NCBI RefSeq assembly: GCF_022701195.1
Contig: NZ_CP078089.1
Span: 1,550,001 to 1,614,000, forward strand
Direction of reading: 5' to 3'
DNA: 64,000 nt
Source of the DNA: Allobaculum mucilyticum
GTDB lineage: Bacteria; Bacillota_I; Bacilli_A; Erysipelotrichales; Erysipelotrichaceae
Shown piece after piece: positions 1 to 8,262 of the stretch (positions within the stretch are counted from its first letter, which is position 1; every line of letters starts with the position of its first letter). Under the pieces are notes generated by a model that searched no databases, had not been told where the DNA came from, and worked only from the letters and a program-made list of their open reading frames with translations. The translations under genes and the position numbers were made by a program.

Positions 1-723
1 GAAACCATTCCTGCGATCATTGTCGACTTTGACGATCAGCAGATGATGGAAATTTCTCTGCTGGAAAACATTCAGCGTGAAAATCTGAACGTCATTGAAG
101 AAGCCCGTGCCTATGATCAGCTGATCCGCACACTTCATTACACCCAGGAACAGCTCGCCACACGTGTCGGAAAATCCAGAGAACATATCGCCAACCTGCT
201 TCGACTGCTTCGTCTTCCGGATGATGTTTCGCAGATGGTTGTAGATAAGAAACTGACCATGGGCCATGCCCGTGCACTTCTTCCATTAAAGGATCAGGCT
301 GTCATGAGCCGGATCGCAAAGACCGCTTATGAACAGGGCTGGTCTGTGCGTACCATGGAATCAAGCGTTCGCAGTATTCTCGAAAAAGAAAAGCGCGAAA
401 AGGAACGTCTGAATCATCTTGATGATCCGGAAAATAAGAACGAATCCCATTCCGGAAAGGACGATCCTGCAAACCTCTCTGCTGCCAGACTGGATCAGAT
501 GATCCGTGAAGACGGGGATGGACATTCCCATTCGTCCTCCCGTCATGAAGTCGAACAGGCCAGAGCGCAGAAGGAAAATCTCTTCCTTACGGATGCGCAG
601 AAACAGCTGGAAGAATACTTTCAGACATCTGTGAAGATCCGCCCGGATTCGATTGTGATTCACTACGAAGGCGTACGGGATCTGACCCGTCTGCTTGAAC
701 TGCTCTCTTTAAACGAAGAATAG
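1..723 (+). CDS. parB: ParB/Spo0J-type chromosome partition protein (5' end outside window)
   Basis: ParB proteins bind parS sites near the origin, slide as CTP-dependent clamps and work with ParA/Soj in chromosome segregation. The reading frame is open from base 1, so the N-terminus is missing. What is visible is the end of the ParB N-terminal domain (sLLENIQREnLN box), then the helix-turn-helix DNA-binding part (EQLATRVGKSREHIANLLRL, about residues 50-75 of the visible part) and the GHAR-containing helix. A charged linker and a C-terminal dimerisation segment rich in Leu and Glu follow. No parS-like palindrome was noticed in the window. A terminator hairpin lies directly downstream. In Bacillota parB usually sits close to oriC, so the left flank is probably origin-proximal (inference). 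Confidence 0.93.
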   Translation, partial: ETIPAIIVDFDDQQMMEISLLENIQRENLNVIEEARAYDQLIRTLHYTQEQLATRVGKSREHIANLLRLLRLPDDVSQMVVDKKLTMGHARALLPLKDQAVMSRIAKTAYEQGWSVRTMESSVRSILEKEKREKERLNHLDDPENKNESHSGKDDPANLSAARLDQMIREDGDGHSHSSSRHEVEQARAQKENLFLTDAQKQLEEYFQTSVKIRPDSIVIHYEGVRDLTRLLELLSLNEE

Positions 724-730
724 ACAATGT

Positions 731-785
731 AAAACGGCTTTCCATTCAGTCTCAATACAGAGATCTGATGGAAAGCCGTTTTTTC
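731..785. terminator. Terminator between convergent parB and the 812-1360 gene
   Basis: A 15-bp arm at 731-745 (AAAACGGCTTTCCAT) pairs perfectly with 768-782 and is followed by T residues on the plus strand. The A-rich 5' flank also gives a short T-run on the minus strand, so it can serve both convergent genes. Confidence 0.9.
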
Positions 786-811
786 ATACTCTTTCTTTTT
801 CTGGTTCTGGA

Positions 812-1360
812 TTATGCTCTTGCTCTGCAGCAGGGAAGACGCATTTCCATATGGAGACGGTGAAGCGGGTAATCACTGTAAAGATCAATAGCCCGTTCGA
901 TCAGCGTGTCCTGATTGCCGACCGCAATTTCCATGGCATCAACGAGCTGTGAGAACAGCGGATTCTCCTGGCAGTCCGGTTTGCGGGGAATGGCACTGGT
1001 GTGATGCAGACAGTAGGAGAGTGCATCGAGCAGGTGCTGGAGATCAACCAGAGTTACGCTCTTAGACAGTTCTTCTGTCTCTTCTTTTGGAGACTGAGTC
1101 GCTGAGGAAATGTAATTGCCAGCGATTGCCAGCGCAATCGTGAACACTGTGCGGACGGATTCAACCAGGCTGGACGCCTGATCGAGCAGATCGCCGGCTT
1201 TAATGCAGCGCTCATCTTCACGGTTTTCGATTCCATTGACCATGCAGAAGAGCAGACAGGACAGGATGCGGTGCTTTTCTTCGCAGTTCTGTACGCAGTG
1301 TTTCAGGTAAGAGAGACTCTTGCCTGCTGCGCAGGTGTTCAGATGATTTTCAATAGACAT
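812..1360 (-). CDS. Unknown protein, Cys-rich, 182 aa
   Basis: I do not recognise this protein. From the ATG at 1360 it is 182 residues and mostly helical in appearance. Several Cys occur in the first 40 residues, a hydrophobic stretch lies near the middle (VRTVFTIALAIAGNYI) and the tail is basic with two Cys (LPCCRARA). The same frame is open further upstream to a GTG at 1552, which would add 64 residues. I prefer 1360 because a purine-rich stretch precedes it and the upstream extension is Arg/Lys-rich with little character, but no strong ribosome-binding site decides the matter. It is transcribed alone, convergent with parB, and shares the terminator at 731-785. Alternatives are a spurious open frame or a lineage-restricted gene. 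Confidence 0.45.
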   Translation of the reverse strand: MSIENHLNTCAAGKSLSYLKHCVQNCEEKHRILSCLLFCMVNGIENREDERCIKAGDLLDQASSLVESVRTVFTIALAIAGNYISSATQSPKEETEELSKSVTLVDLQHLLDALSYCLHHTSAIPRKPDCQENPLFSQLVDAMEIAVGNQDTLIERAIDLYSDYPLHRLHMEMRLPCCRARA

Positions 1361-1560
1361 ATTCTTTTTCTTTCTTCTCGGGTTTTCTGTTCCTGATATC
1401 AACAGGTACGTTCTGGTTCTGCCCGCAAACAGAATCAAGGGCGTATCCGCGGGAAACAAAGCCTGGATCGTGTTTCTGTAGAGTCTTACTTTTCTGTCAT
1501 CCTGACTGCCCAGTTCAGGAAACATAAAGCTCAGAAACCGCCTGCCTGCCACAGCAGACT

Positions 1561-1965
1561 GTTTTTGAAGACCATCAGAAATACACGGGATACGTGAAAA
1601 ACGGAAAGCAGAGCAAGCAGCATAATGCCCGGCGTTCCGATCGTTGTTTTCAGTATAGGCAAACTTTCTTTATGTGGGAAGATGTGAAATTACAGAAGAA
1701 TCTTCTTAAATTGAAAGTGAGGTAAAAAGAGTACTTTGTGGAAGAAATAAAGCGGAAAAGATTTAAAACTATAATTTAAATATTATAAAAGCTTAATATC
1801 ACTACAGTGCTAAAGATATATTTGATTTCAATCGAACAGTATAATTTCTTCACTCAGGTTCGTTTCAAACCGTCTGAAATCGAACCGATCTTTATGTCAG
1901 AATCAAAAAACAGAGAAGATCAGAGAAACACAGAAAAGATCAGAAGTGAGTGAAGAATCGCCGGA
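1561..1965. other. AT-rich intergenic region with one hairpin
   Basis: No gene is supported here. Positions about 1740-1830 are strongly AT-rich. An imperfect inverted repeat at 1857-1886 pairs GGTTCG with CGAACC and TTTCA with TGAAA around a 7-nt loop, without a T-tract, so it is not an obvious terminator. The region is downstream of the DUF5662 gene terminator and upstream of the minus-strand gene at 812-1360, so it may hold that gene's promoter. Confidence 0.4.
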
Positions 1966-1985
1966 GAAAAAACCGGCATTGCCGG
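1966..1985 (-). terminator. Terminator of the DUF5662 gene
   Basis: On the minus strand CCGGC-AAT-GCCGG (1973-1985) is followed by six T residues (1967-1972 as A on plus). It starts a few bases after the stop of the gene ending at 1992. Confidence 0.75.
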
Positions 1986-1991
1986 AATCAT

Positions 1992-2549
1992 TCAGATTCC
2001 AGGCGAGCCGGTCTGTCTGTATCGGTTAAGAAGAAAACGGATGCGCTTCATGGTCTTATCAAGACCATGATCCGCAAGGTACTGAAGCAGATAGTGAATT
2101 TGTCGTTCGGTATCGGGATGGAAAACGGTACTGTGGCGGTTGTCTTCAAAATATTTGAGAGCACTGTCGTCGCGGTACTTGTCTTTCATGTACGTCATGG
2201 ATGCCGCAACCCGGTCGCAGAACATTTCCGCCACATATTCAAATGGCATCGCCACAGGCTTCAGCCCGTCTTTTGCGTTGTCGATCCAGTATTCCCAGTG
2301 ATGGGGGTTGCGTCCTTTATGGTGGAGCCAGGAATAGGAATGACCTTCCGCTTCTTTCTGTGCATTAATTGGCGAGCGGTATCCCTGATAATACTTGAAT
2401 CCTGTTTTCAGCTCGCAGGGCGAGTACTTGGAAAGATCGTGCAGAAGTCCCTGTTTATAGAGACCGCATCGAAAACAGAGTTTGGTAACGAGCGCTTTGT
2501 GTTCATTGATGGTCTTAAGATGACCTCTGATTTTTTCCAGCTGGTTCAT
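1992..2549 (-). CDS. DUF5662 family protein
   Basis: A 185-residue protein matching the DUF5662 family, small Bacillota and phage proteins of unproven function with His/Asp-rich motifs that suggest metal binding. The sequence shows LLHDLSKYSP (an HD motif, about residues 35-45), FKYYQGYRSP, and WLHHKGRNPHHWEYW (about 73-87). These His and Asp residues could form an HD-phosphohydrolase-like site, which is inference only. It starts at ATG 2549 with a weak purine-rich site upstream and stops just before a compact terminator. It is followed on the same strand, after its own terminator, by nothing obviously related, and upstream lies the independently terminated glf. Confidence 0.8.
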   Translation of the reverse strand: MNQLEKIRGHLKTINEHKALVTKLCFRCGLYKQGLLHDLSKYSPCELKTGFKYYQGYRSPINAQKEAEGHSYSWLHHKGRNPHHWEYWIDNAKDGLKPVAMPFEYVAEMFCDRVAASMTYMKDKYRDDSALKYFEDNRHSTVFHPDTERQIHYLLQYLADHGLDKTMKRIRFLLNRYRQTGSPGI

Positions 2550-2663
2550 AGCCCGATTGTACTTCTTTTCTTAAAAAATTAAGCGGGCAGACGAAGACTG
2601 GCTGTAAAGAATTCCGGATTACTCCACTCAAAGCGGACAGAATGAAAATGAAAAAACGAAAAC

Positions 2664-2697
2664 GAAAAACGCCGGTCAGAATCTGACCGGCGAAAAA
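2664..2697 (-). terminator. Terminator of glf
   Basis: Perfect 10-bp stem CGCCGGTCAG (2670-2679) with CTGACCGGCG (2683-2692), 3-nt loop. A T-rich run follows on the minus strand (plus-strand A at 2665-2669). It is 40 bp past the glf stop. Confidence 0.9.
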
Positions 2698-2734
2698 TCG
2701 CTGTGGTTAAAGAGATAAAGTTAAGTCGTTACTG

Positions 2735-3844
2735 TTACTGTCCGAGTTCTTCGCGTGCGACTTCAAGAGCGCGTGCAACTACGCCATCCATATCGTAGTA
2801 GCGGTATTCGCCAAGGCGTCCGCCGAAGATGACGTTTGGTTCGCTGTCGCCGAGTTCTTTGTAGGTCTGGTAGAGAGCGCTGTTTTTCTCATCGTTGACC
2901 GGATAGTAAGGTTCATCGCCCGGTTTCCATTCGGAGCTGTATTCACGGGAGATGATGGTGACGTCGCTGCCAAGATCTTCGAACCATTTGTATTCGATGA
3001 TCCGGGTCCACGGCGTTTCGGCATCGGTGTAGTTTACAGCCGCATTTCCCTGGAAGTTTGGAGTATTGAGTTTTTCCGTCTCAAAGCGGACGGAGCGGTA
3101 TTCAAGAGGTCCTTCTGCAAAGTCGAAATACTCGTCGATCGGTCCGGTATAGACAATGCGATCCGCCATAGAGTTCCAGTGTTCGCGGTTTTTCAGGTAA
3201 TCCTGGTTCAGTTCAACCGGAATGCCTTCGAGCATGTTTTCGACCATTTTCGTATAGCCGCCGATCGGAATGCCCTGATAGAGTGCGTTGAAGTAGTTGT
3301 TGTCGTAAGTCAGACGGACCGGAAGACGGCGGATGATGAAGGAAGGAAGATCCTTGCATTCACGGCCCCACTGTTTTTCCGTGTAGCCTTTGATCAGCTT
3401 TTCATAAATATCGCGGCCGACCAGAGAGATCGCCTGTTCTTCCAGGTTTTTCGGTTCGCCCTGGATTTCTTTTTTCTGCTCATCAATAACGGCTTTCGCT
3501 TCATCTGGAGTCACAACGCCCCACATCTTGTTGAAGGTATACATATTGAATGGCAGAGAGTAGATCTCGCCTTTGTAATTGGCGACAACCGTGTTGGTGA
3601 AGCGGTTGAAGCGGGCAAAACGGTTCAGATAGGTCCAGACTTCGCCGTTATTGGTATGAAAGATATGCGCGCCATACTGATGGACATGAATTTTGTCTTC
3701 AAGATAGGTATAGGCATTGCCGGCAATGTGATTCCGGCGGTCAATGACCAGTACGCGCTTGCCGGCATCAGCTGCCTGGCGGGCAAAAACGGCACCAAAC
3801 AGACCGGCACCGACGACCAGATAGTCATAGGGTTTTTCAGACAT
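2735..3844 (-). CDS. glf: UDP-galactopyranose mutase
   Basis: Converts UDP-galactopyranose to UDP-galactofuranose using reduced FAD, supplying Galf for surface glycans. The 369-residue length is normal for the family. The N-terminal FAD-binding Rossmann motif is GAGLFGAVFA (about residues 12-21), followed by the dinucleotide acid in VLVIDRRNHIAGNAY. Family motifs HQYGAHIFHT, the KGYTEKQWG segment and the C-terminal FGGRLGEYRYYDMD flavin-contact motif are all present. The start ATG at 3844 is preceded by AAAAGGAG about 12 bp upstream. The gene stands alone with its own terminator, about 25 kb from the polysaccharide locus. That locus contains a GlfT-like transferase (32159-33091) that could use its product. 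Confidence 0.97.
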   Translation of the reverse strand: MSEKPYDYLVVGAGLFGAVFARQAADAGKRVLVIDRRNHIAGNAYTYLEDKIHVHQYGAHIFHTNNGEVWTYLNRFARFNRFTNTVVANYKGEIYSLPFNMYTFNKMWGVVTPDEAKAVIDEQKKEIQGEPKNLEEQAISLVGRDIYEKLIKGYTEKQWGRECKDLPSFIIRRLPVRLTYDNNYFNALYQGIPIGGYTKMVENMLEGIPVELNQDYLKNREHWNSMADRIVYTGPIDEYFDFAEGPLEYRSVRFETEKLNTPNFQGNAAVNYTDAETPWTRIIEYKWFEDLGSDVTIISREYSSEWKPGDEPYYPVNDEKNSALYQTYKELGDSEPNVIFGGRLGEYRYYDMDGVVARALEVAREELGQ

Positions 3845-4030
3845 AGGTTTGAAGTTCTCCTTTTATGCAGACCTCGCAGCTGCTCCCGGAAACAGAATGC
3901 GGGTACAGGCGGGAAGTGTTCTGTTCAAACGGTAACAGATTTTTAAGGGGAATACAGAACAAATCCCCAGACAGACTCTGTTAGAGCTATCATTAACTCG
4001 AAAATAAAATCTGCCGAATTCTCTTTCTGG

Positions 4031-4059
4031 TTGTCAGGTTTGGGTCCTCCTGTTATAAT
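4031..4059 (+). promoter_or_regulatory. Promoter of rpmE
   Basis: TTGTCA (4031-4036), 17-bp spacer, then TATAAT (4054-4059) preceded by TGT, an extended -10. It lies about 55 bp before the rpmE start. The 9-mer TGTTATAAT recurs before other genes in the window. Confidence 0.88.
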
Positions 4060-4115
4060 GCTTAGGCACTTACTTTAATCCAGCAAATGGTTTAAGGCGG
4101 AAGGAGGATATGGAT

Positions 4116-4331
4116 ATGAAAAAGGGAATTCATCCTAACTACCATACCGTAACTGTTGTCTGCTCTTCCTGCGGGAATACTTTCGAAAGCGGATCGACCA
4201 TCAAAGGCGATACCCTTCGCGTAGATACCTGCAGCAACTGTCATCCGTTCTACACTGGCCGTCAGCGTTTCGCTGCTGCTCAGGGACGTATTGAAAAGTT
4301 CAACAGAAAATACGGACGCAAAGACAAATAA
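4116..4331 (+). CDS. rpmE: 50S ribosomal protein L31 (zinc-binding type)
   Basis: Ribosomal protein L31, bridging the large and small subunits. The 71-residue sequence carries the four cysteines of the zinc-binding C+ form: C16 and C19 (CSSC) and C39 and C42 (CSNC), followed by the family motif [13 protein letters not shown] 4116 is chosen over the in-frame ATG at 4110 because GGAGG (4103-4107) is 8 bp from 4116 and only 2 bp from 4110. It is monocistronic, with its own promoter and terminator. In many bacteria a C- paralogue replaces this form under zinc starvation; none is seen here. Confidence 0.97.
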   Translation: MKKGIHPNYHTVTVVCSSCGNTFESGSTIKGDTLRVDTCSNCHPFYTGRQRFAAAQGRIEKFNRKYGRKDK

Positions 4332-4347
4332 GCTGTCAGAAAAATAT

Positions 4348-4369
4348 ACCGCCGCATGGCGGTTTTTTT
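4348..4369 (+). terminator. Terminator of rpmE
   Basis: ACCGCC (4348-4353), GCAT loop, GGCGGT (4358-4363), followed by a run of T. It overlaps the region just before comFA. Confidence 0.88.
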
Positions 4370-4439
4370 CTGCTCATTTTTCCATCAGACCGGCCCACTT
4401 CTGTGCTTTTTCAGAATGTGGCCGATCTTTTTCGTACAG

Positions 4440-5654
4440 ATGGATATGGATATGAATGAAAACAGTCATCCGCTTGAATGCCTGCGCTGTCATAACAGAG
4501 ATCCAGAGCAGTTTTTCTATTCCGGAAATAAAGCCTATTGCCGCAAATGTCTGGATTTTGGTCCTCTTGAAGCCGGAACGCTGCCAAAAAAGCCGGAGCT
4601 TCATCATACCGTCTGGAAAGGCAGTCCGGTTCTTGAATTTGAACTGACGCCGTCGCAGAAAGAAGTATCCGCAAAAGCGCTTGAGATTCTGCAAAGCGGC
4701 AGAGACGTTCTGGTTTATGCGGCTGCCGGAGCCGGAAAAACGGAGATTTCTTTAGAGTCGATCTGTGCCTATCTGGCGCAGGGGAAAAAAGTCTGTTTTG
4801 CGATCTCACGCAGACAGGTCGTAATGGAAATTGCGGCCAGACTGCGAAAGAACTTTCCGGATCTGGAGATCGTCGAAGTATGTCAGGGATTTACGAAGAA
4901 AACGGATGCAGATCTGATTGTCTGTACGACGCATCAGCTCTACCGCTATCCCTTCTGCTTTGATCTGCTCATTCTTGATGAACTCGATGCCTTTCCCTAT
5001 TGCGGCAATCCGGTCCTTGAAGCCATTGCCAGACAGAGCTGCATCGGCCAGCGGATGCTTCTTTCCGCAACGCCGGATAAACAGAGTCTGCAGGCGATTG
5101 AGAGGAAAGAAATGGAAATGGTCAATCTGTTTCTGCGCCCGCATAAGCAGCCGCTGTGCGTTCCGACCGTTCATACCGGATCGACCCTGCGGCAGGTTGT
5201 AGAGGCCTTGCTGGTGTGTAAGAGGCATATCCGCAATCACAAGCAGGTACTTCTGTTTGTTCCGCGCATCGCGGATACGTGCTGGATGAAATGGATTGTT
5301 GGACTGTTTTTCCGCTGTGAGGTCATTCACTCCAAAAGTACGGACAAAGATGCGATCATGCAGCGTTTTCATGAAAAGAAGACAGAGGTTCTGCTATGTA
5401 CAACCCTTTTAGAGCGCGGCATCACCGTTCCAAGCGTTCAGGTGATCGTCTTTCATGCCGACCATCCGGTATTCACAAGCGCTTCGCTCATTCAGATCTT
5501 TGGAAGAGCGGGACGAAGCTTCAAGGATCCCCACGGCGAAGGGCTGGCTTTGGTCAGCGGGCCATCGCCTGCTTTAAACGAATGCATCCGGCAGCTGAAG
5601 TTCATGAACGCTGCCTCTGGTGCCAGAAGAAGCGAACCGGATGCGAAACCTTAG
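4440..5654 (+). CDS. comFA: Late competence protein ComFA, DNA-uptake helicase
   Basis: ComFA is the cytosolic ATP-dependent helicase-like motor that helps pull transforming single-stranded DNA through ComEC. The protein has an N-terminal four-Cys zinc site (C14, C17, C34, C37 counted from ATG 4440), Walker A AAAGAGKTE (about 91-99), a DEAD-box variant LDELDAFP, motif III SATP and a C-terminal helicase motif VI region (QIFGRAGR). Length of about 404 residues is typical. The frame is open back to 4356, but that part overlaps the rpmE terminator, so a start among the ATGs at 4440, 4446 or 4452 is more likely; no clear Shine-Dalgarno decides. It overlaps comFC by 73 bp, which suggests translational coupling. 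Confidence 0.92.
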   Translation: MDMDMNENSHPLECLRCHNRDPEQFFYSGNKAYCRKCLDFGPLEAGTLPKKPELHHTVWKGSPVLEFELTPSQKEVSAKALEILQSGRDVLVYAAAGAGKTEISLESICAYLAQGKKVCFAISRRQVVMEIAARLRKNFPDLEIVEVCQGFTKKTDADLIVCTTHQLYRYPFCFDLLILDELDAFPYCGNPVLEAIARQSCIGQRMLLSATPDKQSLQAIERKEMEMVNLFLRPHKQPLCVPTVHTGSTLRQVVEALLVCKRHIRNHKQVLLFVPRIADTCWMKWIVGLFFRCEVIHSKSTDKDAIMQRFHEKKTEVLLCTTLLERGITVPSVQVIVFHADHPVFTSASLIQIFGRAGRSFKDPHGEGLALVSGPSPALNECIRQLKFMNAASGARRSEPDAKP

Positions 5655-6232
5655 AAGAACTCGTCTGCGGAACCCATGCCCTCTGCCCCTCCTGCCGGGC
5701 CATTCTTGAACAGGCATCCCCTGCCCGGAACAGAGTGCGCATTCATAACAGGCCGGTCTGGATCCTCTATATCCGGACACAGGAAATTGAGCGGATTCTG
5801 CTGAAGATTCTTCGCTTTGGCGATCTTGAAGCGGCATCCGGTTTTCTGGAAACCCGTCCGGATACCCTCTCGCTTTTAAAACGCTATCCTGCCTGGATGA
5901 TTGATGCCTTTGATCGTCCCGGGCAGATCTTTCAGGCCTTTTTCGGGCCGGGACTGTCCCGGATCCAGAAAAGACGCCTCCAACAATTTCAGAACCGGTC
6001 TGGAAATCGGTCTGAAAACAGGCGCGGCGGATACATCGTTCTGTCTTTGACGGGGATGAAGCGTTCTGCTCTTGAAGAGTGCCTGAAGGATCCAATGTGC
6101 AGGGGAATCTGGATTCTCGCGCAGAGCGAAGAAGACTGTCCTCCTGGTTTTCTTTCCAGAAAAAGAAACCCGAAAAGAAATGGGAAAAGTCACGGGAAAC
6201 CGGAGGCGGAAAATCACCCGGGCGACGTTTGA
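5582..6232 (+). CDS. Divergent ComFC-like protein lacking a recognisable PRTase active site
   Basis: Position directly behind comFA and the N-terminal Cys pattern (C11, C14, C35, C38: CLWC and CPSC) mark this as ComFC, a competence protein with a zinc finger and a phosphoribosyltransferase-like domain. The middle (LYIRTQEIERILLKILRFGDLEAA) fits the conserved central helix region of ComFC. The C-terminal part departs from the family. Where ComFC normally has an Asp-Asp PRPP-binding loop followed by TTGAT, this protein reads GGYIVLSLTGMKRSALEECL, and it ends in a Lys/Arg/Gly-rich tail. The ATG at 5582 lies inside the end of comFA. The frame is open further upstream, but only as a shadow of comFA. 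Function is probably retained only in part, if at all. Confidence 0.7.
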   Translation: MHPAAEVHERCLWCQKKRTGCETLEELVCGTHALCPSCRAILEQASPARNRVRIHNRPVWILYIRTQEIERILLKILRFGDLEAASGFLETRPDTLSLLKRYPAWMIDAFDRPGQIFQAFFGPGLSRIQKRRLQQFQNRSGNRSENRRGGYIVLSLTGMKRSALEECLKDPMCRGIWILAQSEEDCPPGFLSRKRNPKRNGKSHGKPEAENHPGDV

Positions 6233-6260
6233 TACGGATTTAGGGGAATGAGTAAAATTC

Positions 6261-6269
6261 TGTTAGAAT
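6261..6269 (+). promoter_or_regulatory. Extended -10 promoter element before the 6294 gene
   Basis: TGTTAGAAT, i.e. an extended -10 (TGn + TAGAAT), 25 bp before the ATG at 6294. No good -35 at 17 bp. GGAGGAGGA at 6280-6288 is the ribosome-binding site. Confidence 0.6.
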
Positions 6270-6293
6270 GACGAAAAAAGGAGGAGGACAATC

Positions 6294-7898
6294 ATGAGCA
6301 GTCAGGACCAGAGAGATACACTCGACTCCCTTCTCGATTCTCTTTCAGACGACGAAGAAATCGAAAAGAAAATGGATGACTTTGCGCGCAACAAGGAACG
6401 CATTGAACGAATCGCCCGGGCGCGTGAAACCTCCCAGCAGTTTCAGGATACGTATTCCAGTTCAGCCAGACAGGCAAAAGAACAGAACGCTTCAAAAAGC
6501 CAGTCCGCCGGACAGGTTATAGACAGTACAGATGATGACGAAGACTACGATGAGATTCCAAGCTTCGTCAATGGCAATACCACACCGTTTTCACCCTATG
6601 AGCAGACCGCCCAGAAGGCCGGAATGACAAGACGCTTTGAAACCGGCAATGGATCAAACGAATCTGTCGGCGGCGGAACCCGCGTCTTCAGCACAGCACC
6701 CGGCAGCCTTCCGGATGATGACGAAGACGAAGAACCAATCGACGGAACAAGAGAAGTCCGTGTAGGCAGCGATGAAATTGAGTCGCTGCTGCAGAAGGAT
6801 GAGCCGCTTCTTCGCCGCGAGTATGTGCGCGGAGATGATGACGACTACGATGATGAAGATTTTGACGATCTGGGCGCATATGGCAGAAGCGTTCGCAGTG
6901 ATTCCTATGACCGCCGTCCAGCCAGAGCTCCAAAGCGCAAGAGAACAAACTGGAGAGCCATTGGAATCGGTGCAGGCATTGCATTGACGATTGCCCTGGT
7001 CGGTACAGCCGGCTATATGGTGTACAACTTCATTGGCTCGGGACAGTCTTCCCAGGTGTCCAAACGCTATGACGAACTGCTTGAATGGGCACAGAACTAC
7101 GCCAGCCAGAATCCGGATGATGCCAAAAAGGCTATCCTTGGCTATAAGTCGGTCTATGACAAACTTTCCGAAGATGAAAAGCGTCAGATCAACGAAAAGC
7201 TGCTTGCAGCAACCGGAAAAACATTCGATGAACTGCTTGCGGAAGCTTCGGCAGCTGAGAAACCGTCTGCTGAGAATTCCGACGTAGCGAATGCGGAGCG
7301 CAAAGCGCAGCTCAAAGAGCAGATCAAAGATCTGGACAAGCAGATTTCGAATCTGCAGAACCAGCTGAACTCAACGATGCAGCGCATCCAGGATGCTGAA
7401 AACAAATACAATGAGAAAAACAACGCAGCCACTCAGGCAGAAAACGAACGTGCAGCTGCTCAGAATTCCATTGACAGTCTGAACAATCAGATCAGCGAAC
7501 TGAATACGCGAATTGCCTCGATTCCTTCCGAGCAGGCAGATCTGCAGGCGCAGATTGATGCGCTCAACAGTCATGGAAGTGAAGCCGACAGCTCGAACAC
7601 CGGAAATTCTGGTTCCAATCAGGCGAAAATCAGCGAGCTCCGTTCGCAGATCAATGCTCTTGATTCCGAACTTGAATCCGCAAAAGCCAAGCTGCCGGAT
7701 CTGCAGCGCCAGCTCGAACGGGCCAGTCAGGATCTGAGTCAGGCGGAAGACAAGGCATCGCGCGCACGCTCGGAAGCCGATACCGCCTATGGAGCATGGC
7801 AGGAAATCGTCAATGACAACCAGCCGATTCAGGATGAGATCAACTCCAAGACGGCAGAGCGCGATCAGCTGCAGCAGGAATATGATTCCATCGGCTGA
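6294..7898 (+). CDS. Single-pass membrane protein with acidic cytoplasmic part and external coiled coil
   Basis: Not a family I recognise. The 534 residues divide clearly. Residues 1-210 are low-complexity and very acidic with repeated Asp/Glu runs (DDDEDEE, DDDDYDDEDFDD). A basic patch (APKRKR, about 212-217) is followed by one transmembrane helix (about 222-245). A globular stretch of about 90 residues follows, and residues 310-534 form a long heptad-rich coiled coil full of Gln, Asn, Glu and Ser, interrupted by a Ser/Gly/Asn linker near 430. The positive-inside rule places the acidic part in the cytoplasm and the coiled coil outside. A strong ribosome-binding site (GGAGGAGGA) suggests good expression. 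It may be an envelope scaffold or septal protein (inference). Confidence 0.8.
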   Translation: MSSQDQRDTLDSLLDSLSDDEEIEKKMDDFARNKERIERIARARETSQQFQDTYSSSARQAKEQNASKSQSAGQVIDSTDDDEDYDEIPSFVNGNTTPFSPYEQTAQKAGMTRRFETGNGSNESVGGGTRVFSTAPGSLPDDDEDEEPIDGTREVRVGSDEIESLLQKDEPLLRREYVRGDDDDYDDEDFDDLGAYGRSVRSDSYDRRPARAPKRKRTNWRAIGIGAGIALTIALVGTAGYMVYNFIGSGQSSQVSKRYDELLEWAQNYASQNPDDAKKAILGYKSVYDKLSEDEKRQINEKLLAATGKTFDELLAEASAAEKPSAENSDVANAERKAQLKEQIKDLDKQISNLQNQLNSTMQRIQDAENKYNEKNNAATQAENERAAAQNSIDSLNNQISELNTRIASIPSEQADLQAQIDALNSHGSEADSSNTGNSGSNQAKISELRSQINALDSELESAKAKLPDLQRQLERASQDLSQAEDKASRARSEADTAYGAWQEIVNDNQPIQDEINSKTAERDQLQQEYDSIG

Positions 7899-7975
7899 TT
7901 CTTTGCACAGTCTGATGTGACATTTCAGGAATGAATTTGCACGCATCAGAAAGCAAAGCGCATTAAATCTCATTG

Positions 7976-7994
7976 TGTTCACGCTGTGTGAACA
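7976..7994. repeat. Inverted repeat TGTTCAC-n5-GTGAACA
   Basis: A perfect 7-bp palindrome with a 5-bp spacer, in the 364-bp gap between the coiled-coil gene and glmU. The size is typical of an operator, but no -35/-10 pair is well placed next to it. No coding sequence is seen in this gap. Confidence 0.35.
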
Positions 7995-8052
7995 TAGAGG
8001 TATCAGAAACGGTGAAAATGGGCGGCTTCTGATGAGAAAATGAACAGAAGAC

Positions 8053-8087
8053 AACGGACAGACGTCGCTGATGCCTGTCCGTTTTCC
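8053..8087 (+). terminator. Probable terminator of the 6294 gene
   Basis: AACGGACAG (8053-8061) pairs with CTGTCCGTT (8075-8083), followed by an interrupted T-tract (TTTTCCTGTTTT). It lies about 155 bp past the stop, upstream of glmU. Confidence 0.6.
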
Positions 8088-8234
8088 TGTTTTGTCTGCC
8101 CGTATCTAAAGAAGATCTGCGTGCTTTCTGACAGAAGCAGAGGAGATCCGGGGCATCGATGTTAACTTTTTTCTTCTGCAGAAGGGGAGTGCTGTGCAGA
8201 AAGTACAAACAAACTCAGTCCCACAGGGGTATTG

Positions 8235-8243
8235 TGTTAGAAT
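8235..8243 (+). promoter_or_regulatory. Extended -10 promoter element before glmU
   Basis: TGTTAGAAT, identical to the element at 6261-6269, 20 bp before the glmU ATG. No convincing -35 at 17 bp. The short distance implies a very short 5' leader. Confidence 0.6.
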
Positions 8244-8262
8244 ACGTGCGAAAGGTGGTTCT

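Noticed and set aside
1857-1886. A parS-like site near parB
   Set aside because: The hairpin here does not match the TGTTTCACGTGAAACA-type consensus; it is an imperfect repeat with a 7-nt loop.
1950-2582. A 210-residue plus-strand frame opposite the DUF5662 gene
   Set aside because: Antisense to a gene with clear family motifs; composition is random.
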